This document shows positions 57,938 to 64,000 of a stretch of 64,000 bases of DNA, one piece after another. Below the pieces are notes generated by a model, which searched no databases, was not told the DNA's origin, and was given only the letters and a program-made list of their open reading frames with translations. The DNA comes from Arthrobotrys musiformis. Its lineage: Eukaryota; Ascomycota; Orbiliomycetes; Orbiliales; Orbiliaceae. Numbering within the stretch: position 1 is the first letter of the stretch; every line of letters starts with the position of its first letter. The stretch lies in the NCBI GenBank assembly GCA_036971715.1, contig JAVHJL010000004.1, positions 3,658,001 to 3,722,000 on the forward strand. Direction: 5' to 3'. The translations under genes were made by a program, and so were the position numbers.

Positions 57938-60700
57938 CTATATACTCTCGACTGGTACTTCTTCCACTAGGTGCTGGATGTCCTGAACAGGCCCAGGTGT
58001 TACCTCTGTGGTCTTTTTAACCCTTTCAGGTATTTTCAACTCTTCTAACTTGTCGCCCTTCCCTAACAATTCTAAAATAAACTCGCTGTTCCTCCCTTTA
58101 ACTCCTTTCTTCCGTTCCACCATTGCCTCGCACCGTCTCACACACTCTGCTAACAGTGTCCTCTGCGTATCCCCCCAGTCTAACGCGAACGACGCTAAAG
58201 GCACCTTCTTCTCCTCTTTCAAGATTTTCATGAACTCTTTGTCGACGTCCATACTCCTCCCCACCACATGCTCCGTAATCCACTGTACACCCCTCTCATC
58301 ACGTAGCGACATGTATGCTTTTAGCAATATCGTCAAGGCTACGATATCGAATCTCGACCTTTTTCCCCATTCCGATGACGCCACTGCTCTCATTATATCC
58401 ACGATCTTTTGGTATTGTTTTCGATTGTACAGAACCGAGATACTAACCATAAGCGGATGGTGTGGGTTCTTCAAGTCGTATTTACGATGAAACTCGTAGA
58501 TTTCCGATAGGAGTGTTTCGGTGGGTGGTGTTATCAGGATTGGATTCATTTTCGCCCGAGATTTTGAGATTCGATAGCCGTATACGGCCGATAGGAAGGA
58601 CCACGCTGATCCCGAGAGGGCGGCGTGGATTTCCAAGCCGTGTTTTGCGGATAATTCGAGGATCTGGTCGAGGGTTTGGGATTTTGCTCGGTTGTGGTTG
58701 AATTTCAGTTGGGTCTTTTCGGCTGGTGTGGCGGTTTTGGGGTAGCTTGGGTGGTTTGGGAGGAGGAAGACGGATTTGAGGGCTAGGATTAGGAGGTGCT
58801 GGGTTGGTTTTAGGGATTGGGAGATGTGGGATTGGAAGATTTTGAGGGATTCGAGGGGTTGGAGTTCACGGATGTGGGCGATCATGCGGAGGGATGTTGT
58901 GTCCTTTGTGTATGTGTCGGCGTCCTTGCGGATGACCTTTGTGGTTGTTTTGGAGGATGTATTGGCCAGCATGTTTGAGACTATGATCTTGTGGGTGTTT
59001 GCCGTATTTGGGGTGGTTGAGCCTTTGATGGTGGATAAGAGACGGCGGAGAACTGGTGGGCAGGCGTCGCCGCTGTTGTCGATTTTGGAGATTAGGGTGT
59101 TGACGAAGACTTCGGATGGTAGGTGGTTGGCTTCTTCCATTTCTTTGAGGAGGCTCTCGAGTTCGGATTCGATGGATTCGAGGGGGGATTTTTCCAGGAT
59201 GGATTTGAGGAGGATACACCAGGTTGCTGCGTCTGCTGGCGCTTGTAGCCTTTGTCTTAACTTATGTATCTCGTCGAGAGTGACCTCGGGTCGATCGGAA
59301 GCACTATCGAGGATGGCGTTCATGGTAAATCTCGTGATGGCTAGGTTCTTTTCTTGACAGAGCTTGAGTAAAGACCCAATACTTTCCCATTGACCGTTTT
59401 TAGCGGTGGCGGAGATAATGCCGTTGTAGGTTTCTGCGTCCGGAGTGTGTCCGGCATCCTGCATTTTAAAGACCCATTCAGATGCTAGATCCAACCTCCC
59501 GTTGTCGACACACCCTCTTATAAATATAGAAAAATGTATACTTTGAGAGGAAGGGAAGAAGCCTTCTACGAGTTCAAAAACTCTCTTGAGGACACCAAGT
59601 TCCACTCTTAACCGACGAATACCCTCGAGAAGGGTTTGAGTCAATCGGGCTCCGAATCCGGTGGCTGTGTCCTTCGCCATCTGGACAAAGTATATGGCTG
59701 CATCCACTTTATTCCTTGCGAGAAGTAATTTGAGCTGCATAACCATCATGCCTTCCGAAGGTTTGCGTCCGGTTTTGTATTTCTCTGTTATAGCTTGGGC
59801 TGTCGCTACCCTCCCAAGTTTCCGATACGCTGTAGCCGATGATTCTACGCTCCTCATACCCAAATTCGGATCATGAGCTTTCGAGTAAAGAGCAGCCGCA
59901 GCTTCTCTGTATTGCTCTTCTTTCGTTAAATCTTGGGGGTTGTCTTCAACCCGGGACCCCTTGCACTTTAGTGGGCGACTGTGAGGGCGTTTTAGGAAGT
60001 CGCAGATACGGTGCTCCAAGTTTCGGTTGTCCTCGTCTATAGTTGTCGTAAAATTCTTAGCTTGAAGCTGCTGAAGGAACGGTGTCGTATCATTTCTTCG
60101 GGCCTCTGCTTGACGACGGCCAGCATCTGCTAGTTGGATCTGCCAATGCCTCCCTACCCTTGGCTTCCTGGGCTTTGAGGGAGTTGGAAGAGGTTGTGCT
60201 AGCAACGTAGATGACTGCGACTGGCTAACACTCGTATGCATTGTTCTAACGTCTGTTCTTGCATCTGTATGTAACCCTCTGCCGCCGGATACCCGATTGG
60301 TGGTGTTCTGTGGAAGGGACGCAGAGGCTACTGGCCGCCGGCGATTTCGCCCTATAATGCTTGTATCTTCGTAGTCTAGCCTCAGTTCTGGCTGTCGTCC
60401 TTGTAGCCCATGTACTACCCTATTCGCTGCATTTTCCTCCCTTTGCGAGATCCCACAGACATCTGCTTCGCCTCTTTCCTTCCACCTGGCGTTTCGGGCA
60501 CCATTGCAAGTCTGAAGAGGCCATAGACCCATTTGCCGTAGTTCCTCGAGCTCTTTAAGGTCGGCATTGCATGCTGGGAGCGCGGTATATGGTCGGTTAT
60601 CGACAATGGACCTGAGATACCGAAGGGCCCTGTGGGAAGGGGCTTTGAGGTTCGAGGCATGCTCCCGCAGAGCACGGGTCGTTTGAGTTTCCCGGGCCAT
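57938..60700 (-). CDS. PPR-like helical-repeat protein, probably mitochondrial, single exon
   Basis: An uninterrupted 920-codon frame with a true ATG. The protein is mostly helical, with degenerate pentatricopeptide-type repeats through the middle: AIYFVQMAKDTATGFGARLT, ASEWVFKMQDAGHTPDAETY, NGIISATAKNGQWESIGSLL and LAITRFTMNAILDSASDRPE are adjacent 35-residue-like units. Further helical pairs continue to about residue 830 (RFDIVALTILLKAYMSLRDE). The first 200 residues are Arg/Ser/Thr-rich and include RGLHTDARTDVRTMHTSVS, suggestive of an organellar presequence though it is not at the extreme N-terminus. PPR proteins bind organellar RNA and act in mitochondrial RNA processing or translation. 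I cannot match it to a named fungal factor. It is divergent from the small spliced frame at 60953. Confidence 0.82.
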   Translation of the reverse strand: MARETQTTRALREHASNLKAPSHRALRYLRSIVDNRPYTALPACNADLKELEELRQMGLWPLQTCNGARNARWKERGEADVCGISQREENAANRVVHGLQGRQPELRLDYEDTSIIGRNRRRPVASASLPQNTTNRVSGGRGLHTDARTDVRTMHTSVSQSQSSTLLAQPLPTPSKPRKPRVGRHWQIQLADAGRRQAEARRNDTTPFLQQLQAKNFTTTIDEDNRNLEHRICDFLKRPHSRPLKCKGSRVEDNPQDLTKEEQYREAAAALYSKAHDPNLGMRSVESSATAYRKLGRVATAQAITEKYKTGRKPSEGMMVMQLKLLLARNKVDAAIYFVQMAKDTATGFGARLTQTLLEGIRRLRVELGVLKRVFELVEGFFPSSQSIHFSIFIRGCVDNGRLDLASEWVFKMQDAGHTPDAETYNGIISATAKNGQWESIGSLLKLCQEKNLAITRFTMNAILDSASDRPEVTLDEIHKLRQRLQAPADAATWCILLKSILEKSPLESIESELESLLKEMEEANHLPSEVFVNTLISKIDNSGDACPPVLRRLLSTIKGSTTPNTANTHKIIVSNMLANTSSKTTTKVIRKDADTYTKDTTSLRMIAHIRELQPLESLKIFQSHISQSLKPTQHLLILALKSVFLLPNHPSYPKTATPAEKTQLKFNHNRAKSQTLDQILELSAKHGLEIHAALSGSAWSFLSAVYGYRISKSRAKMNPILITPPTETLLSEIYEFHRKYDLKNPHHPLMVSISVLYNRKQYQKIVDIMRAVASSEWGKRSRFDIVALTILLKAYMSLRDERGVQWITEHVVGRSMDVDKEFMKILKEEKKVPLASFALDWGDTQRTLLAECVRRCEAMVERKKGVKGRNSEFILELLGKGDKLEELKIPERVKKTTEVTPGPVQDIQHLVEEVPVESI

Positions 60701-60952
60701 CTCGAAGTACGGTGGCCACGGGAGATACTATGGAAGTATCATTTGGTAGACTTTTTTTAAGGCGCACGGGTGGCCTTCTTTCGGCAATGGGGGCCGGATT
60801 GTCGGATTGGAGATATTTACGGACCGGTTTTCGGAGTCGCTAATTGTGGTCTGATATCTTAGAAAGCATTGAAGCCCAATTCTCGGTTGTGTTGGGTTTG
60901 ACGTCTCGATGCGGCTCACGTGACAGCAAGTCATCTTATTTCCCTCCACGCG

Positions 60953-61166
60953 ATGCTCTCTGTTCCTTTTCTTCCTCATCGCGTTTCCACCTTTGGTGAG
61001 TACCCCCACGATCTTTAGAAACTTCGAAGCCTGAATGCTAATATGCTATCTAGAGATAATGAAATCCGGATTCCCTGAACCTCCAACCTTTTCCATGACG
61101 ATATTTAGAGAGCACATGACTCCTGGCCTTCCTTACACGATGTGCCAACTGCGGCCTCCTCGCTAG
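60953..61166 (+). CDS. Possible 51-residue protein, two exons, divergent from the PPR gene
   Basis: Exon 1 is 60953..60995 and exon 2 is 61054..61166. The 58-base intron begins GTGAGT, contains a GCTAAT branch-like site and ends TAG; the join is phase 1 (G|AG). The peptide is Pro- and Met-rich, with EIMKSGFPEPPTFSMTIFRE and HMTPGLPYTMCQLRPPR. There is no membrane helix. The position, 250 bases from a divergent mitochondrial-type gene, would suit a small mitochondrial subunit, but I do not recognise it. The intron may instead lie in an untranslated RNA. Confidence 0.28.
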
Positions 61167-63088
61167 GCTTTGCATACAACCAATATGGGTGAACAATAGA
61201 ACGGAAATCGTAGAAAGATGGTTTGGAGGGTTATACGGGATGAATGGGTGGAATTTTGTCTGGTTAGACTCGCGTGTCGGCGTTTACGAATGGGAGGTTA
61301 ACCGTTTGGTTTGGAAGGGTATCTTGGTGGATGGAGTTTGGTGCCCGAGATTCGGTCTTGATATGAGCTTTGAGGACGATAATTATGGCTCGAGTCGAAG
61401 ACGCGCCGGCGGGTCATACCGTGTCTGTGCTGCTTGTCTATGCCGACTTTTATATATATTTTTTATAGTTTTCAATCGGATGAAGCTTCAAGGTACGTTT
61501 CTCACTTCTCCACACAGTATATTGAGGGTTTAGCGCTAACAGATAATTTAGACATTTACGATCTCGAGTATTGGACGTTTGCACATTCATCATTTTGGAT
61601 ACATCTTATCGCCAGCGTTATACTCTCGAGTAGTATTCGTCATTTAACCTATATGGACCTAGTGATGAAGACAAGCCAATGTTGAACGGCCTTATCGATT
61701 TTCCATCTTTTTGGATTTAGATGAGGGCGAGGCCAACCTGGATGTATATACATATCCGTGTGTTCGCCATGATGACCGTTAGAGAGCTAATCTGAAGGTT
61801 TTGGTTTTATTTCCCCCCTTTCACAAAATAATATTACCCCCCTTCCCTTTAAACTCTTCAATACTTTTTTCGTTACTGAGGAAGGCTTTGTTGGGTTTGG
61901 CCTGGTGATGATTTCAAGTCCAAAACTTGGCTAAGTTCGAGATGATTCGGGGGGGATCATATTGGATTCGGTGAATGCCGGTCCGTATAATCTTCCTTCG
62001 GTCAGCTATGAAAATAAAACGAGAGCTATGGTCTGAAGGTCGATTCCATTTGATATATAACTATTTCTTTCCCCGTCTTTCCCTTCCCCGATTCGTTTAC
62101 TTTTATGTTTTATTCTATCACGAAAAGTGCTGCCCCCGCAATTTTATATCTGTCTCTCGCATATGACCGAATTGTATTAAACAATACTTGTATTAATATA
62201 TCGTCCCGGGGCTAAAGTTCCTAGCGAACGGGCGTTCGGACCTTATTTCTGACCGGTTCCTATCTAAACTTTCCTACCTTGTGAATTCGTGTATTTCCAA
62301 CCAACCCTCGGCTCCAGTTTGAACCGACAGTTTGTAATTACAGCCAATCGACGACTGGAACTCGAACCGGCAATCGCGAGCCGAGATTCTCTCGCATGGG
62401 CACTTGAGTATGTCTTAAATGATGATGTAGTAGTTGGTTCAAATTGCCCCCATCGCTAGCGATTTCGAAGTTCGTTGGCTTCGTTTGCCGGCCGAAAACC
62501 GTTAAGTCCCGTGCGGATTTCTAAGCCAAGTTGATCAAGCTTGGTACCCAACGAAGACCCGGCCTGGCATAGCTTCCAGTTCGAAGCGGGCACCTTTCCT
62601 CATCTTTCACTTCCCAACGTCCTTTCGTGCCTTTATAATTACACGATCGCCGACCTAGCTCTTCCAGCCATCTTTCTACGTCAATCCTGGCCTACTTGGA
62701 GGTGCCGCAGTCAATTGGGAGCTCGCGATGATAAGGATAGTATAGCACTGTGTCGCACAGCAGGTGAAACAGACACAGCTGCACAGGGTCTGCAGTCTGA
62801 TCCCTCCAGATAGATCGGATCTGGGCCTAATTCCCCCATATTTTCTGTTATCTTTTTTATCGGCCGCAGATAGACAGCTGGGCGCATTTCCGGAAGGGCC
62901 GATATCACATTCCTCCCGTCCAAAACCTCCCTCGCTCAGCTAGCTGGCTTATACCTACTTCGAGTTCATAACCCGATATCTTAAACTCGGGGGGAGGCGT
63001 ATCTTGGAGATTGAAGTCGAAACCCCTGTCAACATCCCAGATAACAACACAATAGCTCTCACCGATCCAACATTATATTTATTGAAAT
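61167..63088. other. Intergenic, 1.9 kb, upstream of the MFS gene
   Basis: No supported gene. A 114-codon frame at 61189..61533 begins with an ATG-poor, Trp/Gly-rich sequence without family. A T-loop-like sequence on the minus strand near 62360 does not fold as a tRNA. Confidence 0.5.
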
Positions 63089-64000
63089 ATGGCCGATACC
63101 CAAGCCGGAGCGTCTGGGGGACGCTTAATACAAAGGAGCCAGAACGACGAGGTGGAGGATAATAGTAGAAGGGATAGGGAAAGTGAGGATGTGGACGGTA
63201 TCGAGGCACAGTCAAGGCCATTGCTTACGCCTGTGGAAACACGCGGTACAAATGAGGTCGACGACGAGGCTCTACCAGAAAGCGGCGGTAATGCTCGTTT
63301 TAAATGGTTGAAACAGCCGAGTGTATGGATTTCTTACTACGAATGGATGCGGCATTCAGAGGATCGGTTCGTGGCTAATAAGTACGGGTCTAACAGTTGA
63401 TGATGTTAATGCCGCCCTTTGTATTATATGCACTGGCCCTCGGAGCGTAAGTTACGGCTCTATCCGAGGCATATGACCTCTGCTATATGCGGGAGATCTC
63501 GAGCAATGCGTCGATTTGGCACGGGGCTGATGATATATTCTGGTTACACAGGGCTGCAGTTCCTCGCGTTAATCTGGTCTTGACACTGGTATGTCAAGAC
63601 TATCTCAACCGGAAGGAGAGGGAAGCGACGAATGGGGACTTTATGCCTATAAAGTTATTACTTGGAGCAGATAATCCGCAGTGTGAGATTCCTGAGGTAT
63701 GTTCGAGATATCCTTTACTTGCTTCGAGAATCCAGAAGGACTTACGTAACTTATGAAAGATTGGAGCACAAGCTGCCACATTTACATTATATATGAATAT
63801 TATCACAGGAATATTAAGTTGGATCCGCTCCATCCCCCCTGAGGGTTCTCACAAGATTTTAATTTTTGTTTAGGTGCGATGACTGCGCCTCGCCTCGGCC
63901 AGTACTCCGACCGAATCGGACGTCGAAAGCTCTTGATACTTGGATCGTTTGGCGCATGCCTGTGCGAGTTAACTCTGATCGTTTGCCTCAAGAAATCCGA
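63089..64000 (+). CDS. MFS transporter, 5' part only (cut by the window end)
   Basis: A major facilitator superfamily permease whose 3' two thirds lie beyond the window. Exons seen are 63089..63322, 63397..63446, 63552..63696, 63760..63817 and 63874..>64000; every join keeps phase. The first 78 residues are hydrophilic and acidic, a cytosolic N-terminal arm ending in the FKWLKQPS segment. TM1 follows (LMMLMPPFVLYALALGAAAV). The loop between TM1 and TM2 contains VCQDYL and NPQCEIPE, as in fungal drug/tetracycline-type MFS proteins, then IGAQAATFTLYMNIITG (TM2). The family's motif A is clear in APRLGQYSDRIGRRKLLILG, after which TM3 begins. Substrate cannot be predicted. The fourth intron's donor (GTTGGA) is non-consensus but needed to keep motif A in frame. 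Confidence 0.87.

Noticed and set aside
62320..62420. tRNA-like sequence on the minus strand with GGTTCGAGT resembling a T loop
   Set aside because: The bases on either side of the loop do not pair as a T stem, and no acceptor or anticodon stem can be drawn.
1..64000. CRISPR arrays, rRNA genes, transposons with terminal repeats, secondary-metabolite clusters
   Set aside because: Looked for on both strands by eye; none was seen. The only repeated DNA is microsatellites and homopolymers.

Overview
The window is nuclear DNA of a filamentous ascomycete (Pezizomycotina). The evidence is many genes cut by short introns of roughly 50-110 bases with GT...CTAAY...AG signals, pyrimidine-rich leaders, long A/T homopolymers and microsatellites, and proteins recognisable as fungal families (a mitoribosomal S35/Bot1 protein, Psy2/PP4R3, Cti6, an SRPK-like kinase, a Cid1-type nucleotidyltransferase, a DUF6594 membrane protein, an MFS transporter). 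Genes are sparse for a fungus: about a dozen solid genes in 64 kb, separated by 1-8 kb of non-coding DNA. I could not place the genus. All exon boundaries were derived by hand from splice signals and reading-frame continuity, with no transcript evidence.

Layout. At the left edge is a possible 37-residue single-pass membrane microprotein on the minus strand. From 3.9 to 25.1 kb lies a core block: MRPS35 (+), PSY2 (-), a conserved uncharacterised protein with a CxxC motif (-), an SRPK-like kinase (-) and CTI6 (+). From 27.6 to 35.1 kb is an accessory-looking island: an intron-containing tRNA-Gln(CUG), directly beside an 879-residue protein that shows a His-Asp-Ser trypsin-like (PA clan) triad; then an orphan gene whose last exon contains no methionine, and a DUF6594 three-helix membrane protein. 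From 38.7 to 43.3 kb are a conserved low-complexity Pezizomycotina protein and a 95-residue membrane protein. The stretch 43.3-51.8 kb is nearly empty apart from one weak orphan gene model. From 51.8 to 64 kb are a 1273-residue Cid1-like terminal nucleotidyltransferase (+), a 920-residue PPR-like protein (-), a possible 51-residue spliced gene sharing its promoter region, and the 5' part of an MFS transporter cut by the window end.

How the genes relate. The core genes are housekeeping or regulatory and do not form a pathway: mitochondrial translation (MRPS35, probably the PPR protein), phosphatase and kinase signalling (PSY2, SRPK), chromatin repression (CTI6) and RNA tailing (Cid1-like). There is no secondary-metabolite cluster, recognisable transposon or CRISPR array. 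The part most worth following up is the 27.6-35.1 kb island, where an apparently undescribed intracellular protease-like protein, an orphan and a membrane protein lie together beside a tRNA gene. Any functional link between them is inference.
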